From positions 26,098,906 through 26,162,905 of the forward strand of contig OZ025206.1 in NCBI GenBank assembly GCA_964019055.1: a stretch of DNA of 64,000 nt. The letters run 5' to 3'. Made by a program: the position numbers and the translations under genes. Each line of letters begins with the position of its first letter. The first letter of the stretch is position 1. The notes beneath the pieces were generated by a model, which did no database searches, was not told the DNA's origin, and saw only the letters and a list, made by a program, of their open reading frames with translations. This DNA comes from Anthopleura xanthogrammica (lineage: Eukaryota; Cnidaria; Anthozoa; Actiniaria; Actiniidae). This document shows positions 26,771-39,500 of this stretch, one piece after another.

Positions 26771-27194
26771 TAGGAAAACCATTGTTATGCATACACGTGT
26801 GTGAAATCGGCATTCGCCGTGCAAATGAAGAGGCTATTATTAATTTTGGAATTAATGAAATGATTGGATGGTTAGCTTTCAAAGAAATGTATGAAAGATA
26901 ACTCTCAAAAATATGCCTGTTTATTAAATCAGTGTTGTTTTATTTATATTTGACGATACACAAAAGTGAGACAATCTTTTTATTAAGAAATAATACTATG
27001 GGTTCATTTTATCGGTGTATACAACCGGTGTAACTATCGTGTAATAATATCGCGTACTCCTACGGCGGCGGTAATTCAAATTAACGTGTAGCGTTCGCTC
27101 CAATGCAGCGCGCTATACTGGTATACACTGATAACTTACACCCATTATGTGATTCATTATTATGTTTAATGCATACCCCGATAGTTCTCAAAAA

Positions 27195-27361
27195 TTAGTC
27201 CGAATCATCGGACGAAATCTCTTGCCATTTATTGATAGCCTTCTTATGTGCTTTGGCTGCGCTAGAAACTGAATGGACCATTTCTGGCATCAAATCCAAT
27301 ATGGCTTCCAGTTTTCCTTTCTTGCCCTTTTTCTTCTTTGGTTCGGTGGCTTCTACTTCAG
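27195..27361 (-). CDS. Harbinger accessory protein, exon 3
   Basis: Acceptor CCCTATAG; the exon completes an Ala codon and encodes EVEATEP, KKKKGKKGK, LEAILDLMPEMV and an acidic end SSDDSD before TAA at 27197..27195. Confidence 0.7.
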
Positions 27362-28357
27362 CTATAGGGGGAAAAAAGGTGTGATTATCATTCTACACAA
27401 TGGAGCTGTTGCGAAATGTTTGTACATTGCGATGCGCTGATCACAAAATGTTGTCAGCCAGTAACGCAAGACTTTTCCCACAATAACGTTTGGACATTGT
27501 ACATTAATTATACAATGATACAGATGTAGAAATTTAACAGTGTAGTGTACAATATATTACTTGGTATTGACCTACCCGTCACTTCGTCACTCATTTCAAA
27601 GATGTCTCTGTCGATATCCTGTTTCTTTTTTTCTAAAGAATGGGTTTTCTTGACCCACTCATTGGCACTTTTATCTTGTCCGGGTTTGAATATGTACATT
27701 TCATCTGGGTCTTCCTTTTCCTCTTCTGCACTACTACTTTGATAAAGCAGCTCAGCGTCAGCAGCACAACTGTTGCTTGACACGTGTCGTGTCGTCGACG
27801 TACTTGGCTTTGAGCTGTTTATGGTCGTCGAGGTCGTTGACAAGGTCGTAGTCGAAGTTGCCTTAGTGTCGCTAAAAAGAAAGAAACATTTTTAAGCTTC
27901 CTTGTTTGATGCACTGGGACGTAAATTTTAAAATGAAAACATATAAAGCTATATGAAGCGTAAAACAACTTTACATTTCTTTTATCTTTCTGGAAATTCT
28001 GCGTCTAGCTGCCTCTCTGGATGCTCCGCCAACAGTACCCACCGAAGAATAGTACGCCTTTTCGTGTGGGCCAAGTTTGATGGCCATTAACTCGACATAT
28101 CGAAGCACTTTGGTTGGCAGACGCCCGACATTCTGAACTGCTTCTTCAATTACAGCCATTTCTTGCGCTTTGTTGGGCTTTATCTTGTTCACGGTTTTCT
28201 TACTCTCGATTTTTTTTGTCATTTCCAAGGCATTTTTTTCCTGTTCTTGCATATTTTCAATTTCGCTCAGTTGTTCCAAAACGGGCTTTCCTGCAAATGC
28301 TGCTTCGAGAAATATGTTTCTTTTTCCTGACATCTTTTCATCGAAGCCAAGGTGCAT
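27195..28357 (-). CDS. Harbinger element accessory protein, three exons
   Basis: Joining 28357..27975, 27871..27576 and 27361..27195 gives 281 aa. All junctions have GT/AG ends and agreeing phases (AT|C Ile; G|CT Ala). Harbinger elements carry a second gene, usually a Myb/SANT or trihelix DNA-binding protein that helps the transposase reach the nucleus and the DNA ends; that role is inferred here from position only. The sequence shows a charged N-terminal half (LEMTKKIESKKTVNKIK), a helical-looking stretch AVIEEAVQNVGRLPTKVL, a Thr/Ser-rich segment in exon 2, and in exon 3 a Lys-rich KKKKGKKGK that could be a nuclear signal. I could not recognise a Myb/SANT fold. The ATG at 28357 could be preceded by a further 5' exon (CTATCAG just upstream resembles an acceptor); MSGKRN at 28333 is an alternative start. 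Confidence 0.75.
27576..27871 (-). CDS. Harbinger accessory protein, exon 2
   Basis: Acceptor CTTTTTAG at 27873-27872; the exon opens C GAC ACT AAG (completing Ile, then DTK), runs through a Thr/Ser-rich segment and SAEEEKEDPDEMYIFKPG, and ends ACG G before donor GTAGGT. Confidence 0.7.
27975..28357 (-). CDS. Harbinger accessory protein, exon 1
   Basis: 383 bp, 127 codons plus AT of a split Ile codon. Donor GTAAAG at 27974. Lys/Glu/Arg-rich, with a basic end (REAARRRISRKIKE). Confidence 0.75.
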
Positions 28358-28609
28358 CTGATAGTGATATCATGCACTTTCGAGTTGGATTTATACTCAA
28401 AAGATGCGAAATGCTAACAATTACAATGAAGTTAATTTTTGTCGCCGAAAACACCTCTTGACATTGTTGAATGTTCTGTCGTTCCTTTTGAATATTTATT
28501 GTGAGGTGTAATTATTTGCGTTCATTGTTATTGGTTTATTTGGAAACAAATTCCCAAGGCGCCACCGGAATGTGTGAAGTTGTTGTGTGTGTGTTGCAGT
28601 TTGGCATGC
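28358..28609. promoter_or_regulatory. Shared spacer between the two divergent Harbinger genes
   Basis: About 250 bp separate the divergent start codons, so a bidirectional promoter is likely. ATTGG at 28529-28535 gives a CCAAT box on the minus strand. No TATA box was clear. Inference from layout. Confidence 0.4.
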
Positions 28610-29926
28610 ATGTTTGTTGTTGTCGTTGTCAAAAGAACAAACAAACAATCCACACGCTATTGTTGTTATGCTAGATTAACACTTGCAATCATATATTGTT
28701 CAAAGCTTTTTAATATTGGTCAAACTTCCATCACCTTAAAGGCGGTCCAAATGATGCATCCCCCAGTATTTCCATCGTTGTTTGGTCATGCTGCATTTAC
28801 TATAATAAGTGTATTAGAAATTATATCCTTAACTAAAAGAAAATTTCCAACGTTTCCGTTTGAAATATTGAGCATGTCTTGTATTATATTGGTGTGCATA
28901 CTTCAAGTTCTGGATGAATACAAAATAGGCGTTTTGGAGCGTCTCGGTATTTTTGGTCCTGACGCACATGGTGGTCGGGATTATTTCTCGTACATTAAGA
29001 AATCACCTATCAAATTTTGGTATTTGACTGGAGAAACAGTTGAAACATTTCAGGACATCGTTGACAGGATGAGACTGCCTATCATTGCACTAAATCGTTG
29101 TCGTAACGGTACTCAGAGAAGACCAAGAATTCAAAGGTTGAACATTTCAAATCGACTTTTATTGGTGCTAATTTGGCTTCGTAGATATCCACGACTCCAC
29201 ACCATTGGGAGCATGTTTAAAATTGACATAGCCTCTATCAGTCGAACTGTTCAAGAACTGGTTCCTTTATTGCTGGAAAATTTCTCTAATGAAATTGAAT
29301 GGCCAACGGAAAACGAATGGCGAGATTGGGCTGGACACTGGAAGCATTTTCCTACCTGCGTGGGAATTATTGATGCGACAATTCACGAAATATGTCGTCC
29401 CTCTAGAAGACAGGCGTTGTTTTACCGCGGTGACAAGAAAAAGCATTTTATGTCAAGTACCTTGATCGTAACCCCAGATGGGATGATAGTTCATTGTTCT
29501 GCAGCGTAAGATGAAATATTATGTATTTAAAATGCGACTATAGTGCACTGATTGACTGATAAAATTTTTTATTCCTTCAGATTTCCAGGTCATTTAAATG
29601 ACATAAACTGTTTCAACATGATGCCAACCATCGGTCCTGGATGTGACCTGGCCCTTCCACATCGCTGCCATATTATGGCAGATTTAGGTTATCCACCCCA
29701 CCCAGTCCTTGTCAGGCCAAAGAAAAGGAATCAGATCAGGGGGAATGCAAGGCTGGAACGTATAAACAACGAGTTAAGAAGTTGCCGAGTCAAAGTTGAA
29801 CACGCCATAGGATTTTTTAAAACCTACAGATGTATTTCGGGTCGTTGGAGACACAGACGCGCCTTCCTTCCCATCGTTGTACATTGTTGTGCTTGTTTGA
29901 GCAACAGAAGACGGAGATTTTTATAA
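28610..29926 (+). CDS. Harbinger-type DDE transposase (HARBI1-like nuclease), two exons
   Basis: Joining 28610..29505 and 29581..29926 gives about 413 aa. It is a DDE nuclease of the HARBI1/PIF family that cuts and joins transposon ends in the nucleus. First Asp: GIIDATIHE (D255). Second: FPGHLND (D306). Glu: RVKVEHAIGFFK (E372). FYRGDKKKHF and ADLGYP also fit the family. The 75-bp intron has GTAAGA and TCCTTCAG ends and splits an Ala codon (GC|A) between SA and FPGH. The frame extends upstream of 28610 without a stop to a GTG; ATG at 28610 or the ATGATG at 28751 (MMHPP) are the likely starts, so the first ~47 residues (MFVVVVVKRT) are uncertain. An AATAAA signal sits at 29967-29972, 41 bp past the stop. 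All three catalytic residues are present and there is no frameshift. Confidence 0.93.
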
Positions 29927-29966
29927 CTATATACATGCATATATCTGTGACGTAATTGATATAGTT

Positions 29967-29972
29967 AATAAA
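29967..29972 (+). terminator. AATAAA polyadenylation signal of the Harbinger transposase
   Basis: Canonical AATAAA 41 bp downstream of the transposase stop codon. Confidence 0.5.
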
Positions 29973-30183
29973 GAAATATATTGTGCTGTAGGTAGCTTTT
30001 TCAACCCGATATTGGCATATTTCGTTTATTACAGCCATTTGCGGCTCCTTTCCAAAAAGCGGCCCAATAAAAATAAATACGATTTACTAGAATTATAATT
30101 TTAGGTACCAGGCTGATTTGTATAATTTTCTCCGATGGGCTAATCAAAATCAGGCTGATAAAATCGTAGCGTGTTCTGTAAAG

Positions 30184-30274
30184 GATCAAACACTAGGGCG
30201 AGGGCATTCTTCAAAATAAAGACCGAGGCCGAGGTCTTTATTTTTAAAGAATGCCCTAGCTCGCGTGTTTGATC
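30184..30274. repeat. Long imperfect palindrome in the Harbinger right arm
   Basis: About 41-42-bp arms, GATCAAACAC...AAATAAAGACC and its near-perfect complement, surround a short GAGGCCGAG centre. The transcript would form a long hairpin. It may be a small foldback element inserted in the transposon or a structural part of its end. Confidence 0.8.
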
Positions 30275-30282
30275 TTAGTTAA

Positions 30283-30403
30283 TAACCAGCCCGTAACAAG
30301 TCTATATTTTTGAAATATAGACCTGTACCGGGGACAATATTCAGCCGTGTTGATAATCAACAAAAAACAGCACTGAACAATAGGATTAGGGAGTGGCTGG
30401 TTA
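30283..30403. mobile_element. Nested 121-bp MITE with TTAA flanks
   Basis: Terminal repeats TAACCAGCC (30283-30291) and GGCTGGTTA (30395-30403) are bounded on both sides by TTAA (30279-30282, 30404-30407), the target-site duplication of piggyBac and Kolobok superfamilies. It is non-coding. It sits inside the Harbinger right arm, so it inserted later, or this Harbinger lineage carries it. Confidence 0.6.
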
Positions 30404-30533
30404 TTAATTCCAAATAAAAATAGCGTGTTTTGCGTGCTGCATCAGCTCACTTCAGACTTCTAATTTTATGCAGATCTAAAGTGTGAACCCCGGGTGTGAA
30501 CCCTCCTCATTATCTTTCTACACGTGAGCTGAT

Positions 30534-30583
30534 AAGTGGGACACTCTGGTACATGAGACAAATGTCCGATATACAAAAGGTCT
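30534..30583 (-). repeat. Harbinger element, right terminal inverted repeat
   Basis: Perfect partner of the left repeat; followed on the plus strand by AGT at 30584-30586, the same three bases that precede the left end. Confidence 0.96.
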
Positions 30584-30586
30584 AGT

Positions 30587-33500
30587 TGAACTGAGTTCGT
30601 ATAAGGATTATGTGCTACGATATACGTGAATATAAAGTTGAAAGTTGACTCCCTTTGTAGTTTCTATTGCTGGAGCTCAATCACACAGATACAAGATAAG
30701 ACCCTTTATTTCCATTCTCTGTTGTCTATTATTCGACCAAAGATTTCAATTAAGGGATTGGTTTCACATTTTTTATACACACGTGCGTATTGGTGGGCCT
30801 TGTGGGATATATGACTCCTATTTTCCCTCTACTTCACGACCAAAAGGGTTGCACGCGGCAAACATTTAACTTTCAATTAGCCAAAATTGCTTTGTCGGTT
30901 CGACTTTTGTCAATGATTGGGAATCAAATGTTTTTTACCAATGTAGGAATCTTGTGCTAGATTTGTTTTTATAACACTCAATTCCATAGCCAATCTCTAG
31001 TGATGTACTTGATTGTTGAAATTAATGAATGGAATAGCCGAAATCAATGGTAATGAAGGCCGGCAAGGCGAAGCGATCCGCTATGTACACTGATTGAATC
31101 CAAGGCATTGTCTGCAACTTTACTAATGGTAAATAGTATACTGTATCTATTATATGCTTGAAGTTTATTTCAGGATGCAGGTGAAGTCTGTTTGTGTAAA
31201 CAGTACTGTATTTGCTACAAGTTCAAGTAAAAGAACTCATGTAGATTGTGGATGGACTTGATTGATTTGGAGTCTAAAGCTATTCACCACGCGAAGCGAG
31301 CTAAATCACATAGTGCACCTGCATCGACACTGACATGAATACAAAATATATGTACACTAAGAATCCCGGCTTGGATTTCCACTACATTGTCCTACTTCAA
31401 TTACTTTAAAGGTACATATAACTGGCGGTATATATTCGAGACGACAATTAACGTTAGAGAAACGAGTCCACAGAATTTTCAGTGCAGATTCTCGGGGATA
31501 ATAAAACACATCCTTTTGAATTGATTTGTACATCTCGGCAACAGAATTCCCAAATTTTTATTCCCTAGTACAAGTTTTATTTCACAACTTGATTGCTAAT
31601 CTGCTTACCTTATAAAGGACTTAAAAACCTTTTTTGTGTTCGTACTGATTAAAATCACATTTACGATCAGATTACCGATTGCTGTAATTATGATGGCCCC
31701 CAGCCGAGGACCTTGCCATGGTGCTTCATTCAACACGGGCCAAACTTACTCTACACATTCACAAACACACCAGATAGTTTATTTCTAGAAATATTCAAAG
31801 AAAGTCCCTTTCGTATTCTTTTTGTGTCTATATATAAATATATTGTTTATCTTATGTGATATAAAGCGTGTCACACTATGAGAATTGTCTTGGGTTTTCA
31901 TTGTGGTCACAATAAAACTGCTTTGAAATAAGAGAGTCTATGAATTCCCGGCACTAAAATACCTTGACACAAGGCTCCAATATCTGAAAATCAATCTTAA
32001 AAAGAATTCCTAACACAATAAATGGATATGATTTGAGCCGTTTTTAAATGACTTTTTGACAAGAATAGAGTTCAAATTTATAGTTTAAAATGTATCCTGT
32101 TTCTGTTGAAACGGTGCTTTGTACAGATGTACAATGAATGGGTGATACGATTTCTCTTTTCAATGGCCTTTTTCACTTCAACATGTAATGTAATAGGTGC
32201 TTTTAGTCTAAATTAGTGCAGTGCTAGATTTTATTGAAGCAAGATGTCAAAAACTATCTTTCATCTGTACGATCTAAAGGGCGAGCGGAAGAATTGGAGT
32301 ACCGAATTCTTTAAGGAATTGGGGAACAAATACTGTAAAGTTGATAATTGAAGTCATCATGAAAAACGATGAAAAAGAAAGAAAGAAAACAGCTATATTT
32401 ACCTTGCACTTCAAAGAGTTATTAGTTGCCCAAAGCTACCGTGGTTTCTCGATGAATAACAGTTTATGAATTGACTTTTGAGCTAGTAAACAGATAAATC
32501 CTTCATTCCAATGCCCATGTAGTCTTACCTATCCCAGCAAGCACCACCATCGGTCACTGACTTCAGCTACTCTGGGCTTCAAAGGCTGTTTGTGACCTTA
32601 GAATTGTTTTTATACTCGCATAAAATGAAAAAGAAATCCAGTTAAAGATTTAATTAGGTATTTATCGTAGAACAGTTTTATTTGCCAACGGTCTGAGTGA
32701 AGTTAACAACAGAACATTTCATTCGCGTGACAACCACAGACACCTGCATACAATAGTTCGGACTCGATGACAGATCATACATTGATCCTAAGACTGATGG
32801 AACATATTGTAACTCCTTCGTCAGCTATCTGTAATGGAGACTTAGATTAACTCCAAGACAAAGACCAAATCGCTCAGTCAACTCAATAAGTGGGTCTACA
32901 CTCGATCTTCCAATGACATCCAGATACGATCTGCCTCAGCGTGGGGCACTGAGAGGACATTTGAAAATATTGGCCGACATTTACACTTATCTCATTTATT
33001 TTGAATTACCTTAGAGTGACTATACTCTAGTATATATAAACTTATCTTTTTCAGGAATGATAAGGTTCATGGGCTAGACATTAAGGATCTTCTTGAGTTG
33101 AAGATAACAGACAATATTGACTTCTTTTGCCACTAAAGTAGGATCCGAAAAGCCTCGTAAACATATATCACTTGTTCAACAAGTATTCCCCCTTGTCAGG
33201 TCGTATTTCAATAAGAAATACTAGTTGACAGGATTATTTTTAACTGACACAATATTCTGCATCTCAAACCATATTTTACAAGAGTTTAAACGACATAAAT
33301 TCAATCCAACAGAATGATATTTTCAGACAATGTCATGCGTTCCCTGGCTTGGACGTGGCAATATTTCATCGCTTACAATATCAGAGACACATCGTGTCAT
33401 CTTGAGTTTTTTTTAGCGCGACATGCTAATAGAAACCTTGTCTATTGATTTTTGAACTTCGGCTCTGCTATTTGCTTGTCTGCCACATGCCTTCACTGAC

Positions 33501-36500
33501 AATTCGCCCCACACAGAATAGAGACCTTTGTGATAACACCATCCCATGAAAAAAAAAGCCCTAAAAAATTAAACCATCTTCTCGATAGCCTTGCTTCGTT
33601 TTGTTCACTTTAATCCCTTTTATTTAGGATCTTTAATCCTTCTAATAAGACTTCAGACTAATGGCTACTCCAAACCGCTCGCAAATTATTTATGACAGCA
33701 TCGATAAGGAATTTGTACTCAGAGGACAAGACTATGCGACCCATTCTATCTTAAAGTGATCTGCACAGTCGAGGATTTCAGGCATGGTTATTCTCGGATG
33801 GAACAAGCGAAGGTAGTCTTGATAACGGTAAAAGGAGAAACGGCGCGTAGAAGGGCGTGTAGCTCAAGGACTGTTATTTCTGGCAACGCCCAATCTGTAT
33901 CTCTTTCAATTCATTGTAAATTTAGCGGTTTTCTGCGTATAATGTAGAGATGATTCACGTTGCACGCAAATAGGAATTTTAGAAACATTTGGACGTTCAA
34001 ATTTCTTTGTTATCCATTCGGTGATCTTTGTAATCTTTTTCATTAAATGTGCGCTCATTCAAGTATCAATTACATTCATTTTGATCAGTTTCTGTGAATT
34101 TATTCACTCTCTTTTTTCTATTATTTCATTATCTAGTTATCTAGCGATAAAGTACACTTTGATGAAGGTATGTTTGGATAATCTACATAATCTGCAGACC
34201 GGGGTTCTGTAAAAGTTATTGTTTTCGTGGAACCAGCGGAAAATTTTTGTCACTTGAAACATTGAACGTTTGATCAATTTAGTAGGTCAAATATCTAGAT
34301 ATATTCTTTTAGGGTCAAGGGATGGATCTCTCTTTGATATTGGCTCTTAATAGAAATTGAACAGGGCAGACAGATGAGCTTAGCCTACTAGATCATTCAG
34401 CCTATTTTGTCAATTTTCTGAAAATCACCCATCTATCCATTCCATCCCATCCTATCCCAATCCATGCACAAATCCAATCACCCATCTACAAATCTATCCA
34501 TCCCAACTCTTTCCATCCCATTCCGTCCATGAATCGACACATTCATCCATTCATCCATCTATCCACTTATCCATCCCACATCTTGCCAATATCCCTTTCC
34601 CCCTTCCATCCACCTACTCATCCATCTGTCCATCATTCGAACTATCCACCGACCAACCCATCCATTCATCCATTTATCCACCCACTCACCGCCCACTTCC
34701 CATCCATCCATCCCATTTTTATTCCATGTATTTTTACCAACGTAAACACATCAATCTACTAGCATAACAAGACGCCCTAGCCCAATACCCTTTAATGCTA
34801 ACATTCCTTATTGATAATCGAGTGACGAAAACCCATCAATATTCACCAGTAACATCTGATATATCTTCTGGCCCCCTGATCTCGACCACTGAGACGTTTT
34901 CTTCCACTCAAACTACTGCCCACCAACCCAGACAACGCCTTCCTAACTGGATTTCACATTAACACGATTTCTCGTAGTTTCAGGATCGTAAGATTTCTCA
35001 ATAACATTTCAAGTGGTTTCCTAAGTGAAGAAGTAAGAGAGCAAGAGCGAGAGAGACGCGAGCTTGAGTTGTCTGGCTTGTAATGTCTCTCGCTTGTCGA
35101 ATGATTTTCTGATTTTGAAGAGCTCTAAGTGTCCAATCGTTCAAAACAAGTGACATTTGTCGTTTAAGGGGGGTCTTGTTGGCATATACAAGAGAAAACA
35201 CTTCTGGGATGTCAATACCCCGTGATGAATCGCTGTCTTTCTTTTGTTACATTTTGTCACATCAGAAATGAGTAAAATCGTAGTAATGAGTATTACTTAA
35301 TTATCTGTATTGCATTGACCGTTTTTACTGTGTGAAAATGCGACACGACGCGTCTTTGCAACGTTCTGGGGAATTCAATTTGGGCCATATTTTCAAAGGC
35401 ATTTTTTGTTGAAAATCTCATTCAAGATCCAAGATCTTTTGGAGTGATTTAAGTATCCATTTGCTTACATCTAAAGATCTCGTTTTTTGAAATTCTTCGC
35501 ACGTATCAAAGTGACCAGTCTCCAATGAAGAATATATTTCTTTTTTTCATACTTACAATTAATTAATAAAAAGCTCCAGCACTGAAATTCTTTACGACAC
35601 GTTAACAATTCCACAAATCCTACATAGAAAGATACTTCAAAAATCATTAAAAATATGAAAACAAGAAATAAACAGTTGTGTGCATTGTCATAGCAACCGT
35701 TCAAGCGACAGCCAACTTTGAGAGCTTGTCCGGGTCCCACTCTTAGCCCTGTGCTTTCGATGCTCTCTACTCCTCAGACTAAAACACTTAACATTCTCTA
35801 GGTTCGTTTTTAAGTCACTGGATTCTCTGAATATTTCAGCATTTATTTTTGTCCCTTTAAAAATAAAAAAAATTGAACTTTATCATAAAAAAACTTGAAC
35901 CAATTCATATCTTTATTACATTTATGTCGAATCTTTGAGGTTATAAATTGGGAGTTAAATATCACAAGTCTTCTTTGCACCCTTCGCCGACATTTGTATT
36001 ATAATAGGTTTCTAAGTTACGGACTGAATTAAGTCAAAAAGCTTGGATTCATTTTCGTTTGGATGTTGTATGGAGTGTCAAAATATTTATGCTGTCTTCT
36101 GTCTAAAATTTTAGGGATAGCACAAATAGACTGAGTGTAAATAGTCGATTCTGTTAGTACTACACCCCTACTTCAGCAGTTACACCCTGCTATTATTGCT
36201 CAGCAATGAAATATGCTATAATCTTGTAATATTCTTGTCCTTACTCACTCGGAATATCTTTTCGAATTCGACCTGCTGAACAAGGCGCGTTTTGTATGAA
36301 GAAAGAAACAGTGTTCAAGCCGAAGGTTGGAAAAAAATATCAATTATCATATCATCTTCTTTATCTTGTTAACTAATATTTTATGGATATTCATATTTAC
36401 GTATTTTTGCAAATATTTTATTATTGTGAATTTAAGTTTTTCAGATTTTTCATTTTGTTGGGCAATCTGCCATATGATATTTGAATAAAATCATTCATTC

Positions 36501-39500
36501 ATTCATACATCTCCTTTAATGTCTATCATGTCTCTGTAATTTCTCTATCTATCATCCTTATTAATTATCATCCAGAGAGTTTAAAATTCAAAACACAGTG
36601 TACGTTACTAAAAACTACCTCGAAAAAATCTTCCAATATTCTAAAAGTCTGAAAAACTGGTTTTTTTTTTTTTACTGACTGAGTAAGTTTATACGATCCA
36701 GAAAAACACAGTTCAGGCTTATTAGTCCTATGTACACTTATTTCACAAGTTGCGTTAAATACTAAAAACTACCTTTATTTGAACATAGCTATAATGTCCT
36801 ATGGTATTCAAGATTTCCAATGGATGTCTGTCTGTATAGCTTTGCCATTCTATCCGTAAAGTATATATGTTTATAACTGACAATTCGTGCAAAATACAGG
36901 ATCTTCAAGCTCACTCACCAGTACGTTTTTACAACCTTTATTTAATGAGGGCTGACTCAAAATACGAGTTAGTTTGAGTGAAGATCTTAAAGATCTCTAA
37001 CATCTGCAGTTTCTGCAATCTCACACGTGAAGAGTCGGTACTCCATTAACTTTAGCTGCATTTTCCAAAGCTTACGTGTCTTACATTAAAGATACTAGCT
37101 AATTATTCGAATTGCGAAGAAAAAAGAAAACCAAATTCGAAAGCTTCTAAAGACAGCAATTTATTCTTTCCATCGGTCGTTATGTGAAGGAAAAGAAAAA
37201 GAAGGAAAAAAAAAACACTGTACAATTTGACTTACACTTTCAGAAACAGTATTTCCAAAACTATCTTCAGTTTGAGTTAAACTTAGTTACCAAGTTGGCT
37301 CTCACCGCAAAGTTGTTCAGTTCAGTGACACCACAACTGCTTTCAGTGTTTTCAATGCTATTGATATTTCGTTGTCCATTGCCGACCATCAGGATCATAA
37401 ATTTCGTCCACAACACATAAGAGTTTATGAAATTTTCTCAAAATTATCTTGGATGCAAGGCTAACATGAAAAACCCAGAAGAAATCAAACTTTTTCTCGA
37501 TGGAATTTTTGATTTTTTGTTTTTTGTTTTTCCATGTTATCCTCGCATTCAAGTTAGCTTTGAGAAGAGTCCATTGTGCATGAGAAACAAGTTATAGACA
37601 AGAATGGCAAGTGATCTGTGAGACGTTGCTCTAATTCTTTACATATGATCTTGATAACCAAATCACGATATACCATCGGCCGATAATTGTATCCTACTAC
37701 ACAGAGAAAGTTAGCCATCAGGATGTCAATAAAATAAAACAATCAGATAATTTATAAATGAAAAAAACAAATGCAACTAGAAGACCTCAGTTATAATTTA
37801 TCCTTCGTTTTAGTTCAAGCGATTGCAGTTGTAAGATAAAAACTTTGAACCCGAGACAAATATTTTAAAATTCTTTTATTTGAAAGAAAACATTGCCAGA
37901 AATATGGGACATGAGCCTGCTCATCCATGCGCAATGATGCGTTTCAGCTTACAAAATAGCCGCCGAGTCTTATAGGAAATGTATGGGGAATATAGAGCTT
38001 CCTCTATTTACGGCGAATAGGGTTTTATTTCCTCTGAGCTCCACATCGCGACAAACAACCCACCCTACAAGCTACTAAATAAGCGTAAAATGATCATTGA
38101 ATCATGCGACATATTGGTTCCCGGACTACTTGCCTTCGAAAGACTTCGAAAGCTCTAGATTCCATACATCGTCTATAAATCTGGCCACACTTGACCCCAA
38201 AATCGTCTTATTTGAGCTCGAAAAAATTTAAAAGTAAAAGAGCTCCACCTCGATATCACCAAACGAGTGTTTAATAAATCCAAAACCGCTCAAAATAGAC
38301 AGCATGCCTTCAGAATGTAGGTTCCCAAGAAGCTTGAAGTTAGGTTAAATTTTAAGCGATTCGACGCGTTGTTAGCTCGTAGTTTTCAGTTACAAATGAC
38401 AAGAAACCACAGAGAACTGCTCCAAACAGCTTCAAAACCCCCTAAATATCGCCATTTTGTTTTTACAAGCTCCTATTGACTGCTGAGATACAATAAGGAA
38501 GCTTAAAGTAACGATTTACGTTTGAAACTTGTTTCTTGTCCTTCATGGGCTTCCTGTGGTGAGGCTTATCAACAGAAAAATAATAGTTGTTCTTTTGATT
38601 GTCAAGTAACTATTTTTTGGCAAGAATTGTTTTACTAACATCATAGTTGAATACAAATATGTGCTTGGAAACCATGTAGTTATATTTTTCCTCTAGAAAA
38701 CCACTTCATTTTCATTCATGCGTAACACCGCTGACAATGTCCAATATTTCTGGCAATGCGATTAAAGATACAAATGCATTTTTATTAAACTACTCTAACA
38801 TGATTCGAAGATAATTTTTGATAAATTTCACAGCTATTTTTCATCAAGTTGGCGTGTTTATTTGCCTGTAATTAATAACTGACGCACCAAAGCCATTTGT
38901 CATCCCCGGAGGTGGAGTTAGTTGTCAGTGTTAATTACTAATATGTAATCAGTGTCATTCTTTCATTATTACACGTCAATCACTGTCTCAATCAATCAAT
39001 CTGATGAGAGAAAAGTATTGGTTCAGCTTAGTTGTTATCGCCCGAGATTTAAGTGAACATCGAAAAAGCAAAAGTTTATAAAGATATTAGTTATAAACAA
39101 GCATTATATTGAGATTGTATAGTATATTTATACATAAGACGCCATCTTGAAACAGTCGTGATGAAAAACGTGCCCAAATTCTTCACTGACGACTCAGTGC
39201 AAGAGAGTTATTTACAGATCATAATTTAATGCTTTCTCTGGAGTTATTAATCTGCTTTTTGTTCTAAGTACAATCCGTTATCAGTCCATTAAGCCAATAT
39301 ACAGATCTTTGTTCATGATCAACTACACGCGTTATGTAACCGGTTAGAAAAACACACCTCGATTTGTACGCTTTTATTTAAGATATTTATATTATCAATC
39401 ACTAATAGTTACTAATAAAATAGCTCTGGATAATCATAATATAACGTGCGTTTCCTGAGTGCAATTCAAATACGGACTTTTTGGAGTGCAAATATGTGTA

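Larger units (their letters stand above)
26721..30583. mobile_element. Complete autonomous PIF/Harbinger-like DNA transposon (3,863 bp)
   Basis: The ends are perfect 50-bp inverted repeats (26721..26770 and 30534..30583), starting AGACCTTTTGTATATCGG. Both sides are flanked by the same trinucleotide AGT (26718-26720, 30584-30586), in line with the 3-bp target duplication of Harbinger elements, although TWA is the more usual target. Inside are two divergent genes: a DDE transposase with intact catalytic residues on the plus strand and a three-exon accessory gene on the minus strand. The uninterrupted frames and identical ends suggest recent movement. Confidence 0.93.

Noticed and set aside
26692..26901. 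69-codon plus-strand frame over the left end of the Harbinger element
   Set aside because: It runs across the TIR boundary, so it cannot be an old host or element gene.
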